From assembly GCA_009746045.1 (NCBI GenBank), contig RPFO01000079.1, positions 6,984,453 to 7,048,452 of the forward strand: a DNA stretch of 64,000 nt, in the 5' to 3' direction. The notes under the pieces were generated by a model. The model was not told the origin of the DNA, did no database searches, and was given only the letters and a program-made list of their open reading frames with translations. Position numbers and translations under genes: made by a program. Positions 47,213-57,539 of this stretch are shown in pieces. This stretch comes from Mesostigma viride (taxonomy: Eukaryota; Streptophyta; Mesostigmatophyceae; Mesostigmatales; Mesostigmataceae). Positions within the stretch are counted from its first letter, which is position 1. Each line of letters starts with the position of its first letter.

Positions 47213-47241
47213 AAATGTATCCTAATCCGGTAAAACCACCC
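47213..47241 (-). repeat. 29-bp inverted repeat, right arm
   Basis: Reverse complement of 34158-34186; followed by CAA at 47242-47244, matching the CAA that precedes the left arm. Confidence 0.8.
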
Positions 47242-47841
47242 CAACAACTTGAGAGCAAAAAGTGAAAGAAAGGCATCTCACACAAAAGAAGGAAGCCCAA
47301 AGAGGGCGTCATTCGAGGCAGCAGCAAAAAGGAAAAAAAAATCCAGCTGCTCAAAGATGCTTTTCCAGGATCAGCAACAACCTTAACATGCATGCTTTTA
47401 AAGGCTTAGCAATAACCCTTTCAATGGCTTTTTACAGGAAAAAGCCTAACCTCTTCAGATGCTTTTGAAGGCTAAGCAATAACCTCTTCCTTGTGCTTCC
47501 CTGGGTGAAGCAGGAGGAACCCCAGGCTGGCCGAACTGAACCCGCCAAGGGTTGTTCGTCCGTTTAAAATGAGAATGAAAGGTGCGGTCCTTTAACGGCA
47601 CCGCCACCTTCATGACAGGCAATCCGGCCCAACCAGCCGATTCTTGAGACCATGCTTTATCATCAAAGCAACCAAAAGACATTTCAATTCCAATGAGATA
47701 CGTGACGAATTACAAAGAGTGTCGAGTTGTAATGTTGTAGTTATAAGAGCAGCTGTGAGGTCCCTTGGTTGACGCCACTGCAGGCCCCTTGTGGCGGCAG
47801 TGCGCGTGTGTTCCCGACCTAGTTCCTACTGGCATTCTTGC

Positions 47842-49057
47842 CAACGACGACCAGGGTGCCCGAAGGCCCTGTCCCTTGTCTCGTTCTCAGTCTTACACAC
47901 ATTCTTAACAAAACCAATACATTGTCGTATCCGTCAGTCCATCCTCATGGCAACTGACTGCATGCAACCACTCACGGGGGCTGCTCCGGGCTGCTCGAAC
48001 TATTTCACCCCATGAAGACAACAAACCGGTTGTGAGGAAGAGAAACGGACGAACAACGACCACCATGGTTCGTTGCTCATCCTTCTATACCGTAGTGGCT
48101 GAAATCACATTGCGAATAAATCTTTTCGAATGACCCCCCGAAAAGTGCTAAAATAATACTTCAATTTACCCCGTAAAGTATGAAAACCGGGAGGCGCTAC
48201 ACCTGTTTCTGGCTGCAGGCCGCGGCGCAGCTAGATGAAGTGGAGCGCCGCGCTTGCCGCGCCGCGCCGCGTTGCGCCAGATTGAGAACCCGTTCAAGTA
48301 GCACTGATTAGGGGCGGGGGGGCCTACTATAGCACTGATTGGGGCCTTATGTCATACTGGTACTCACTTAATTGTCAGATAGGAACTGCGCTTGGTGGGT
48401 AATTAATGTACTTGATAGGTTAGAATCCAAGTCAGACACTTAACTAGGTGCCTGGTGCCCTAATATAAACAAGCTCCCGGGCTCGAAGTTTACCTAACCC
48501 GGGCTGAACTTTCCCCGCAAAGTGTCAAAACCATGCAGAAAAACCCTCGAAAAATTATTTATTCGCAATGTGATTTCAGCCACTACGGTACTGCTCAAAG
48601 CTCAAGCCTGGCGGCTGGCGCCACTAACGCCACTTTAGACATCAGCCAATCATAACATTGTCTAATTTCCGACAAGCTAAACTTCAAGCTTTATATGTCA
48701 AGCGAACACAAATATACAAGGGCAAATCTATCGGCCATGCCAGGCACCGCCTGGGGCTTCCTTGCATTTGTGTCTGGTGTCCCACGTTGAAATCCTGAAA
48801 TTGCACAGCTGCTCAGTGCCTCGCCGGCTTGCTGTGTACCAGCATTCGGCAAACTGCCCTTGTGACGAATGTCAGTGAAATTCAGGTCCGCCCAAAAGTT
48901 CCGTCAGCAAATTCAGCGGACTTGGCGCGTGAGTACAACTGAGATCGATCCGCGGCGTCAGTACCGGGCCGCGGTATAGCAACCCGCACAAGGCTGCGGA
49001 CGTCAGAATTACGCTAAAATCTGAATTGCGGACGTGATAGATCACGGACGCGACAGG
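47842..49057 (+). repeat. Dispersed repeat Y, copy interrupted by a MITE
   Basis: Same sequence and orientation as 33312-34033, split at 48089 by the 499-bp element. Confidence 0.85.
48090..48588. mobile_element. 499-bp MITE with TA target duplication
   Basis: TIRs of about 31 bp begin CCGTAGTGGCTGAAATCACA and end TGTGATTTCAGCCACTACGG. TA flanks both sides (48088-48089, 48589-48590). The other copy of repeat Y reads CCTTCTATACTGCTC at 33550-33565, the exact empty site. No coding capacity; TA duplication suggests Tc1/mariner-type mobilisation. Confidence 0.92.
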
Positions 49058-49574
49058 ACTCGCGGAGGTTGAGCGTCTGCTGCTTGAGCTGTGCTGCATG
49101 CATGCGACGGCCGCGGAGGTGGTGGAGGTGGTGTGGTGCTTTTAAGTCCGCCCCTGGAGGTTTGGGCCGGTGGGATCGAGCATCCTCGGCAGGGCCGGAT
49201 GCAGCCTGCAGGTGCTGGTCGGGCGGCAGTGTCCTTCACCGCCTGGGCGGTTCACGATGCCTGCAGTGTTAAATATTTTGCAGGCACTCAATGGCGACGT
49301 ATCTGGCGTTGTCCTGGAGGCGCTTGTCGATGTCACGGAGCTGGGTGGTGATGGCGTCGGTGGATCGAGGCCGGCGGTGGTGGGGGTGGAGGTGGAGGCG
49401 AGGAGGGTGGAGACCTGTGGCGGTGGAGATGGCGGGGAGCTCGGCAGCCATGCAGCGTGCGGCCCACGGCTACCACATCTGCAGTGCTCAAGGGGCCGGG
49501 TCGATCACGTGCTGCGCTATGTCTTCTTGAAGGTGGTGGAGGAAGATGGATTCGGTCAAGGGGTATAGGGGACC
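49058..49574. other. Pre-insertion DNA left of the copia element, function unknown
   Basis: GC-rich; a - strand frame (49451-49269) reads I-T-T-Q-L-R-D-I-D-K-R-L-Q-D-N-A, which looks helical and could be part of a gag-like gene, but nothing is recognised. Confidence 0.3.
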
Positions 49575-49579
49575 CAGAG

Positions 49580-49855
49580 AGTTGCAATAATGTGTTTTGG
49601 ATACCAACGCTCTTCGTCGAGAGGCAAGTGCTTTGGTGCTACGCAGAGGAACACGCAGGCGGCTACCTCGTCCGCCGTCACGTTGCATTTATTTCTCATT
49701 AACTTATCATCGTGCATTGGACTTGCTTAACATAGTCCGAGATTCCTCGGCGCGACGCTAGATGCCGTTCACAAGATTCCGTCGCAGCAAAGATGCTGAC
49801 GGCGCGGCGTCCACACTAGGATTTAGGGTACTGAGTAGAACTACACAGTACAACT
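49580..49855 (-). repeat. Copia element 3' LTR
   Basis: 276 bp, identical to 55189-55464; termini AGTTG and CAACT. Confidence 0.92.
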
Positions 49856-50272
49856 CCGACTTCTTTTTCTTTGTGAGTCGGTACGGACAGGGATGTACTC
49901 AAGATGATCGGTACGGCCGCATCCCAGTCACCGACTTCACAATCCTAGTAGTGGCAAAGTCTTGTTGGGAAACAACACCAACAAGCATAGCGGTCGCATG
50001 AACTTGGATGCATGTGCAAGACACACATCATTATGGCAAGTCATTTATTCATCGTACCACACTGGGGAAACCCGGAAACATAGTATGCCGGCCACCGCCA
50101 AGCATCAACGGGTGAAAACCCAGACAAGAGCCCATTACATAGTATGCAACTCTCCCGCAGAGAGAAGCATCAAGGCCATGGTCAATGCCAATTTTAAATA
50201 GGAAATTCAGAAAAGAGTGAAAACACACATCAGCCAGGGCAAGATGTAACCCTGAAATCAGACAGGGACAAT

Positions 50273-53200
50273 TTAAAGTGTCGCCTGAACTAGACGAAGC
50301 TTGTCATACTGAGGCCTAGCCTTGGCATACAGCTTGGTCAAAGCATCTGAAATGTTATCATTGTCGCGAACATGGTACAGCGAAACAGCGTCACTATATT
50401 CTTTGGCACGAAGGAAGTCGAGCTTGCGCGTGCGCGCATAAGGATCAGCCAAAAAGTCAATCAGCGACTGCGAATCCGTGAAGATGGTGGTATCAACCTG
50501 TGGAATGACACGGCAAAACTTCAAACACCACCGAAGAACCGCACGGAAATACATCAACTCCTCAGCAGTCTCGCAGAAGGCACGAGCCTCTGCAGTGTCA
50601 CTACCCACATACACCCGCCGATGTAAGCGAGAAAACCACGCAAAGGGTGAAGGGGAAGATTCAGGGACATGGACAGTGGCAGAATTACTCAAAAGCACCA
50701 CAGCGGCACAGCGCCCACGGAGCTTAGAGATATTAGCACTATCCAAACTGCTATCACAATACGCGGACAAGTGAATAGGCCGCTCATAGTCCACCCCATG
50801 TAAGACCAACCCAGGGGAGGCAGAAATGTACTTACACATGACATTGCGGGAAAGAGAGCACATCAAGTCATCTGGCAACCGAGCAAGCACCGCCAAGTCA
50901 GGGGAGACGGTAGAGACCAGCCAGTTCAGCTTACCCCGCAGAGAACCACACTCAGCAGGCTGAATATACTGACTAGTAAGGGATGAAAGCTGAGTGATGA
51001 GCTCCTGAACATAGTCCCCCGCTGCACGCAGCTTCATCACATATCTGCCAGAGGCATCCTTGGTGAGCATAGTGTCGACGCCACAGAACTTGACATACTT
51101 GTCCAAGACGCGGCGAATGACCTTGCCGACCGGGAAGTGCTGAGCAACAGTGGCACAAAACCAGTCTAGCCACGGTGTGGGGCCCATGCAGTCCACATCA
51201 TCGACATGAATGAACACAAAAACTGGCTGCCCCTCCCATGAGCCAACAAACAGAGAGGGGTCCAGGTCATGATAGTACATGTGCATCACATCAAGCAAAA
51301 GACGCTCGAGGCAAAGGCGCCAAATCCGAGGACCTGTCACAGTACCGTCAACACCCTTCAAGAGACGGAGAAACTTCTTGCCCATGATAGGCTGCCACAA
51401 GGGAGGACAGCGCACATACAAGCGGGTCGTGCCAGCCCACACATTCTCAGCGAGCTTGGGATCACCATTCAAAAAAGCTTTGCTGAAATCCATGAGGGCT
51501 GACTCATACGGAAGTCCCTTGTTGAGCTGGCCTAGGTAGAAGGACAGGACCATGCGCCAATTATCCTTGATCAACCCAGGTGCTGAGATGGCATTGTCCG
51601 GAAGATCACTAGTACCTGAAAATTCTAGGACCACCGGGCGAACAAAAGGCACCCTAGTTGTTGTGTCAGGCACCAACTTACGCTCCAAAGTCCACTTGTG
51701 GCGCAAAAGGCGAGCACCACTGGGCACTTCATCAACCGGTTCAACAGCACGGTATGCAAGCCACCTTTCACCTGACGCAATAATGGCCTTAGTCCACCCA
51801 TCTAGCCCCTCCTCCGTTTGACACTCCACGTCAGCATCATGGTAAGAGATAGGGCTTTGGGTAGCAACATCATGACGTCCAATGCCGAGACTAGCCAAGC
51901 TAGGACGTTTAGGAAGCAACAACTGAGTTACCAACGGCACATCACTCTCACGGGCATAGTTCACGTGCCGAATGTTGCCTATGACAGCAACAAGTTGGCA
52001 GTCAGACATGACAGCATAGTCCTCAAGAGGCAGATCAGCATGCCCCTCCCGCCGCAAGCAGGTGGAGTTGACCCAGACATCCTCCCGTACAAGGAAGTTC
52101 TGACCAAGGATTGGTGGACCACTATACCCTTCCACCACGCAAAACTCAACTAGCACCCCCATCACATTGACATCAATGACACCAAGGACAGGGAACTTCG
52201 TTGAGCCAGCAAAATCAGTCACACACTCCCAGTGCACTGAGGGTCTCACAGGATTGTAGTGCAGGGATGAGACAATGGAGGTTCTCGCCTGCGTATCTAC
52301 CAACATCCTCATACCATGCTGATCACCCAGGGTACCAAATGCGGATACCATCGCTGCCTTGACGGGATTTTGCAAAGCGTCTGTAGGAGGTTTACGCATC
52401 AACCTTTCTACAGCAAGGGTGAGAAAGCCCTTACGGCTTGGGCGCTCAAGACAGGAACTGCCCTGAGTACTATCCCTACCAACGCAGGGATCCTCCCGAC
52501 CAACGCCAGAAGGGGGGAGGTTAGGCAAGCTGTCGCGCAAGCTCTCTGCCTGTTCTACCCCTAGGGTGTGTAAGTGGTGTGCTACCACAGCAACATCATC
52601 ATCATAGTCCCCACTCTGCAACTCCAACTCAGCTTCCCCACTAGGCGCGCTAGTACCACTGTCCCCTGCATTGTCACATACAGGAGCCGAAGAGGAAGGA
52701 GGAGTCACAGTGCTAGAGAGCCTGCTAGGGTCGGAGTACAACTCCAACACTCTAGACCAAGCCTCCACATCACGCATGTAGGGCTTCACCCTATTCCAAG
52801 CCATAGTGACCTCAGTGCCCTCATAGTCCACCACGCATTTACGCATAGCAGCATCACAAGAAATTACCTTGGCTGGACCAAGCCACCTGCCACGCTTACC
52901 CAGGGCACCTTCCTTGTGCAGCCAAACATCATGCCCCACACTGGGCTCATAAGCCCCACGTCGCCTATCCAACTGGACAAGGCGCTGAAAACGGGATGCT
53001 AGGTGGTCTTTGTACACATCCACCACCACATCGTGATATTGGCCAAACTGCAAACCCTCGGCAGTCACCAACACCCCATCCTGTGTCGACATCAGCACAC
53101 GGTTGTTCAAACTTCGACACACGGCAAGTGCCCACAAGAGCCGACTAGAGAATTCACTGTGTGGCATGTGGTCCCCACGTCGGGTAGCAAGCAGCTTAAA

Positions 53201-53911
53201 CTCCTGTACCGCTCTCTCCGCTATCCCTTGTGACTCGTGGTCCTCACGCCCCACTGTTCCCACAAACTCATATCCAGGTTCCTTGGCAGCCCACTTGAAT
53301 TGCTGATCAAACTGCATCCCTGTAACCATGCTAAACATGGAGTCCAACAGGTCTATCCCCTCAAGGAGGTCCCCAACATGCTGTGACTTGAGTGGGACAA
53401 CTGAAACAAAATGGGAAAATCTGTCTATTCCCAGCAAGTAGACAGCCTGGTCCTGGAACAAAATGTCACACACCAAGTGACCACGCTCAAGGGGTGGGTG
53501 TTTGACATGCCTACGTGCACGCTTAGGCGCAGTGGACTGACACTGGTGACAACCACTGTACATGGACTGCACCGTGCTAGCCAACTTAGTCCCCGGTGCC
53601 AGTGCCCGTGCAAAACGGATAGCGTGGGTCCCATGGCCTAACACATGATGCAAGCGTGCAGCAACAGCAGTCAAGGAAAGGACTTCACCTGGTGTGGCCA
53701 GTGACCCCCCATCGTCACGGTCGACGTGCATGAGTCCAGCTTGCATAGTACCAGCATTACTGGTCGGTGGGGGTTCATGGTCCCGCGTTGCCGCAGGCGT
53801 AACAATGTCTGTGCACAAGCCGCTACGCAACACAGCAGCAATGCACGCAGCAGAATTGTTGTCTACACAACTACCCAGCTCATCACATGCAGCTAGATTA
53901 GTGGTAAACAC
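50273..53911 (-). CDS. pol: Copia-type Pol: integrase, protease-like, RT, RNase H
   Basis: About 1212 residues counted from a GTG at 53911. Order: integrase zinc finger H-H-V-L-G-H-G with C-H-Q-C (88-124); integrase core with D149, D202 and the E of G-I-A-E-R (232); retropepsin-like domain L-V-D-T-Q-A-R (537-543) to I-L-G-Q-N-F-L (601-607); copia RT from about 715, with D-F-S-K-A-F-L-N-G (808) and I-H-V-D-D-V (901); RNase H from about 1065 with T-D-S-Q-S and D-A-L-T-K-L. Known copia elements place protease before integrase. The protease has D-T-Q instead of D-T-G. The frame is -1 relative to gag and overlaps its end; it has no ATG near its start, so a -1 frameshift at GCAGCAAACTAG is likely. 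Confidence 0.9.
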   Translation of the reverse strand: MFTTNLAACDELGSCVDNNSAACIAAVLRSGLCTDIVTPAATRDHEPPPTSNAGTMQAGLMHVDRDDGGSLATPGEVLSLTAVAARLHHVLGHGTHAIRFARALAPGTKLASTVQSMYSGCHQCQSTAPKRARRHVKHPPLERGHLVCDILFQDQAVYLLGIDRFSHFVSVVPLKSQHVGDLLEGIDLLDSMFSMVTGMQFDQQFKWAAKEPGYEFVGTVGREDHESQGIAERAVQEFKLLATRRGDHMPHSEFSSRLLWALAVCRSLNNRVLMSTQDGVLVTAEGLQFGQYHDVVVDVYKDHLASRFQRLVQLDRRRGAYEPSVGHDVWLHKEGALGKRGRWLGPAKVISCDAAMRKCVVDYEGTEVTMAWNRVKPYMRDVEAWSRVLELYSDPSRLSSTVTPPSSSAPVCDNAGDSGTSAPSGEAELELQSGDYDDDVAVVAHHLHTLGVEQAESLRDSLPNLPPSGVGREDPCVGRDSTQGSSCLERPSRKGFLTLAVERLMRKPPTDALQNPVKAAMVSAFGTLGDQHGMRMLVDTQARTSIVSSLHYNPVRPSVHWECVTDFAGSTKFPVLGVIDVNVMGVLVEFCVVEGYSGPPILGQNFLVREDVWVNSTCLRREGHADLPLEDYAVMSDCQLVAVIGNIRHVNYARESDVPLVTQLLLPKRPSLASLGIGRHDVATQSPISYHDADVECQTEEGLDGWTKAIIASGERWLAYRAVEPVDEVPSGARLLRHKWTLERKLVPDTTTRVPFVRPVVLEFSGTSDLPDNAISAPGLIKDNWRMVLSFYLGQLNKGLPYESALMDFSKAFLNGDPKLAENVWAGTTRLYVRCPPLWQPIMGKKFLRLLKGVDGTVTGPRIWRLCLERLLLDVMHMYYHDLDPSLFVGSWEGQPVFVFIHVDDVDCMGPTPWLDWFCATVAQHFPVGKVIRRVLDKYVKFCGVDTMLTKDASGRYVMKLRAAGDYVQELITQLSSLTSQYIQPAECGSLRGKLNWLVSTVSPDLAVLARLPDDLMCSLSRNVMCKYISASPGLVLHGVDYERPIHLSAYCDSSLDSANISKLRGRCAAVVLLSNSATVHVPESSPSPFAWFSRLHRRVYVGSDTAEARAFCETAEELMYFRAVLRWCLKFCRVIPQVDTTIFTDSQSLIDFLADPYARTRKLDFLRAKEYSDAVSLYHVRDNDNISDALTKLYAKARPQYDKLRLVQATL

Positions 53912-53934
53912 ATCATCGTCCCAACATGGGCTAT

Positions 53935-55161
53935 CTAGTTTGCTGCAGAGGGAGCAGGGACAGGCACATGAGTGTTAGCAGGTGTGGCCTGGGTGTTCCC
54001 CTGCCTCTGCCATTTGTTCCACTTGGCCTTCTTGGGCCGCATGTTGCCAGCCGGCTTGGGCGGGCGCTTCTTGCCCTGCGGACCGCGTGTGTGCTTGCAG
54101 TCCTTGGCGAAGTGCCCTGGCTGGTGGCAGGCGCCACACAGCCGCACATTCGGACCAGCCTTCGTGTTGGCTGGGCAATCCGACCACACATGCCCGGTGC
54201 CCTGGCATCGGCCACACTTCTCTTCACCTGCACCATGAATTCTTGCAATGGGCGCTGCAGCAGAGGAAAGAGGGTCAGAAATGCCCGCTGCCACCAATGC
54301 CTTGGCGGCAGCCGGCACAGCAACAGAATTGCGAATAATCTGGAAAGCCTCTGCCCTATTTGCTAGCTTGTCGACAGTCAGTGTTCCCGACATGCCCTGG
54401 AGGGCGGACTCAGACAGGCTACCAGACATGATGCCCTTTGCCAGAAACATTACCACCGAGAAGGCGTCACCTGGCGAGCAGGACGACAACGCCAGTTTCT
54501 GCTCGTAGTCGAGCGTTGCCTGGCTGATGTCTACCTTCCGATTCAGATCAAACTTTAGAATACTCACTGCATCTGCGACGAGGCGCATTAGCCCCGTCTT
54601 CAGGAGATTCTTCTCAAGGCTAGCCATGAATTCTTCCCAGCTCCGGTCCTCCTTGTAGGCTATCTCGATCAGGTCGGATACGACCTTGTAACCCTCGGTG
54701 GCCAGCCGATTGCGCCTCAGCAATTCGATAGGCTTGGCTACCATGTCTTGGACATCACTGTGCCACTTGCGCAGGTTCAAAATAAACTGTTCTTTCACCT
54801 TCTCTGATGGCTCAGGAGCCGCTGGAATCGGCGCAGGAATTCGCTCCTCGATCACCTTTTGCTCCTTCATCCAGAGGATGCGGGCAGCACGGTCTAGGCT
54901 TGCAGTGCGCAGCCCAGCCGCCTGTGATCCACTTGGCAGCTCCGCTGCACGGGCAGCTGCAGGTGCAGTTTCCTCCGCCGCAGTGTCCACCACTGCGGGG
55001 CTATCCTGCTTGGCAAATTCTTCGTTCAGATTCCTCTGAATCTCGCTCGCGGTGGGCTTGCGAAGTGTGCCCACGCCCTTCGAGCCCAGGGCTCCGAGAT
55101 TCGGCAGCTTGATTTTGTGTTTGATTTTCGACGACGGCGTTGTCAGGCCCGTCCGGAACAT
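53935..55161 (-). CDS. gag: Copia-type Gag with two CCHC zinc knuckles
   Basis: I chose ATG 55161 (M-F-R-T-G-L-T-T-P) because it lies just inside the 5' LTR; the frame is open upstream into the LTR to 55326. 408 aa. Two C-x2-C-x4-H-x4-C knuckles, C-G-R-C...H...C and C-G-A-C...H...C, lie at about 316-329 and 342-355, followed by a basic R-P-P-K-P...R-P-K-K-A-K tail. It should form the particle and bind the element RNA. Ends in TAG at 53935 beside the pol frame. Confidence 0.88.
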   Translation of the reverse strand: MFRTGLTTPSSKIKHKIKLPNLGALGSKGVGTLRKPTASEIQRNLNEEFAKQDSPAVVDTAAEETAPAAARAAELPSGSQAAGLRTASLDRAARILWMKEQKVIEERIPAPIPAAPEPSEKVKEQFILNLRKWHSDVQDMVAKPIELLRRNRLATEGYKVVSDLIEIAYKEDRSWEEFMASLEKNLLKTGLMRLVADAVSILKFDLNRKVDISQATLDYEQKLALSSCSPGDAFSVVMFLAKGIMSGSLSESALQGMSGTLTVDKLANRAEAFQIIRNSVAVPAAAKALVAAGISDPLSSAAAPIARIHGAGEEKCGRCQGTGHVWSDCPANTKAGPNVRLCGACHQPGHFAKDCKHTRGPQGKKRPPKPAGNMRPKKAKWNKWQRQGNTQATPANTHVPVPAPSAAN

Positions 55162-55188
55162 TTTTGAAAATGTTCTTTCTTGAGTACA

Positions 55189-55464
55189 AGTTGCAATAAT
55201 GTGTTTTGGATACCAACGCTCTTCGTCGAGAGGCAAGTGCTTTGGTGCTACGCAGAGGAACACGCAGGCGGCTACCTCGTCCGCCGTCACGTTGCATTTA
55301 TTTCTCATTAACTTATCATCGTGCATTGGACTTGCTTAACATAGTCCGAGATTCCTCGGCGCGACGCTAGATGCCGTTCACAAGATTCCGTCGCAGCAAA
55401 GATGCTGACGGCGCGGCGTCCACACTAGGATTTAGGGTACTGAGTAGAACTACACAGTACAACT
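55189..55464 (-). repeat. Copia element 5' LTR
   Basis: 276 bp; on the - strand it is followed directly by TGTACTCAAGAAAGAAC, which would be the primer-binding site but does not start with the usual TGG. Confidence 0.92.
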
Positions 55465-55469
55465 CAGAG

Positions 55470-56381
55470 GTCGTCGGCAGAGCGCTTAAGAATGGAGATC
55501 AGAGAGCGGCGAGTTGAAGGTGAGGAGGGGACGGCAGCCGCCGGGCCAGGTGGCCAGGGCAGGTCCGCGCGGTGGGAAAACCGGATCGACGTCAACTCCA
55601 TATTGCGGAGGCGGGATCTGGCTTCCAGCTGCTGGCACAGGGCAAGGAGCGAGGCGTGCGACCCATAAAACGTACACGAGCTCCGGTGCGTATCTTGATG
55701 AGGGGCTGTTGAAAATAGCCGAGCCTGTCGACGTCAAAAGGTGGAAAATAACCTGTCGACGTCAACGTCGCGCTCGGATTGACCACTGCTAGGTTCGCCG
55801 GCCGGCCGGGGCGACTTCGCTTAGTAAGTAAGTAAGTACTTGCGTGTCATGCGCAAAGGCATGCCACGGAGTACTATGCTAATCTCATTAGAAAAAAAAC
55901 TTTGCTTAGGCGATGCAGAGGGCGAGGCAAGCAAGCTAGGGAGGGACCCATGAGCGACCACCAGTGCTCGACTAGTGTCTCGGCTGCCTTCCGGCAGGGC
56001 CTGAGGGCGAAGCTGCAGCTAGCCGGAGCAGCAGGCGTATTTTCAGGGCTTAGCGCAGCCGCCAGGATGCGTTGCGCAGATCGAGGAGCGTTTGCTCGTC
56101 ATGATATTGCGTAATAGCTTCGGTAAAATATATCAGCATGTGCGTCTTAGAAAGACGAAGCAGTTGTGATATTCATAGCTGGTTGTCTCCTTGACAGTAT
56201 TCACAGCCGAATTCGGTGCCCAAATGTGAAAGTTACATACGAGCTCGATCCGCCGTCAGCCATGGCTACCTCGGTGGCCCGTGGCTCATGATTAATTAAT
56301 CAGCTATGCGAGATAACCATATATCAAGGAGACAGCCAGCGCAGGCAGGAAATCGGGACAATCCGGACCTATAATTAATTA
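55470..56381. repeat. Dispersed repeat family X, copy 3, and flanking DNA
   Basis: 55810-55890 matches 28545-28620; 56135-56275 matches 17035-17160. It carries two motif copies, + at 56178 and - at 56321-56345. The part 55470-55800 shows GTCGACGTCAA twice (about 55588 and 55726) and no gene. Confidence 0.6.
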
Positions 56382-57539
56382 AGGGGACGGTCCCGGCGCG
56401 AATATTTTGGCGCCGAAAAATTCGCGGTACCCGTCCGTACCGTGAAAAAGTGGTGCACGGGGCGCGCACCCCTACCGGAGCTGGCCATGGCGACGTGCTT
56501 TCAGGCAGAGTAGAAAAAGATAGCTCGCGGAATGCAGAGAAACTGAGCGAATCTTAAAGACGATGAGTAAATGATACTACTTCGTAGCGGAGTTCGCGTT
56601 TTTTGCAGTGTCGATGATTTTATTGATGACCATCGCCACGGGGGTCCAATCTGATGTTTTCGTCGAGAGGAATAAATTAGAATGCACGCTGGCGGCGGTG
56701 ATTGTCAGGTTTTATGGGCTTTACCTAGCGTCAAGGATGCGTTTAAATCGTTGTTGGTAAAGCTTTAAAAAATTTGCTGGGTTTCGGCAAGATTTCCGTC
56801 ATGATCGGTAAGACACTCTCCAGGCTCGCGGGATGCGCGTCTTATTATTCCATGGAAGGTTGTTCTTTCTTGCGCCGCTGGGCGAAGGACAATTCCGGTA
56901 ATGGTACGATCGTGTGATCAACGTGACCCTATGAATGTTTCGCTTCCTTTATGGGTTATCAACGCAAGTTTTCGGCTTCTTTCCGTGCAGTTAGCGCCAG
57001 GTATAATGCCATTCCGTGCTGCGCATCGCCAGATTCCTGGCACCTTTCAGTGGTTTTTATGTACGTTGCATGGCTGGGATGTGTCAAAGCGTGACCGTGG
57101 CATATCGTCAAGTTGTCAGGGATTTGCTGAGTGGTTTCTTGGAAGGAGATTGCTAATAGCACTCAGTTTTGTGTGAATATTGACGCGGCCTTTCTTAGCA
57201 GAGGCTTCATTGTGGTTAGAGGCTCACAAGCTTGAGTTTGTTTCTTGGCAAACAATTGCGCTGGAAAGAAAGGTGGCAGTGGTTTTTCTGAGGGGCATAC
57301 TGCATGGGTGGAACTGCGCGTAGGTAGGGGTTATCGTTGTCTTGTTGGCCTTTCTCCCACTAAAATGGGAGAGCCCTAATTCATATGCTAGCAAGGCAAG
57401 GTAACCATGGTAAGAAGCCTTGGCAAGCAGCATGTATGATAATTCTGCTTTCTCTGTGGACTGTCTGTTGTTACCCTTGTTGGGCAATCAGTGGATATGG
57501 CTTTCTAGGGTGTGTTTGAGCTTGGTTTTGGGATGATGC
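56382..57539. mobile_element. DNA transposon A, second copy, left part
   Basis: About 99% identical by eye to 10871-12028, with the same AGGGGACGGTCCC terminus after TA. It stops at GATGATGC, where the chromovirus LTR begins; its right part should lie beyond the right edge. Confidence 0.9.

Larger units (their letters stand above)
49580..55464 (-). mobile_element. Complete Ty1/copia-type LTR retrotransposon
   Basis: Two 276-bp LTRs, identical as far as I can read them, bound a 5.9-kb element; CAGAG is duplicated at 49575-49579 and 55465-55469. Transcription is leftward: 5' LTR, gag, pol, polypurine tract AAAGAAAAAGAAG (about 49859-49873 on + as pyrimidines), 3' LTR. The frames of gag and pol are uninterrupted, so this is a recent, perhaps active, insertion. 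Two oddities: domain order within pol, and LTR termini that read AGTTG...CAACT. Confidence 0.93.

Noticed and set aside
33312-49057. Repeat Y copies as LTRs of one giant retrotransposon
   Set aside because: The copy ends lack TG...CA or another inverted terminus, no matching target duplication is seen, and the interior has host exons and unrelated elements.
50372-53978. Many + strand ORFs across the copia element
   Set aside because: They are antisense shadows of gag and pol.
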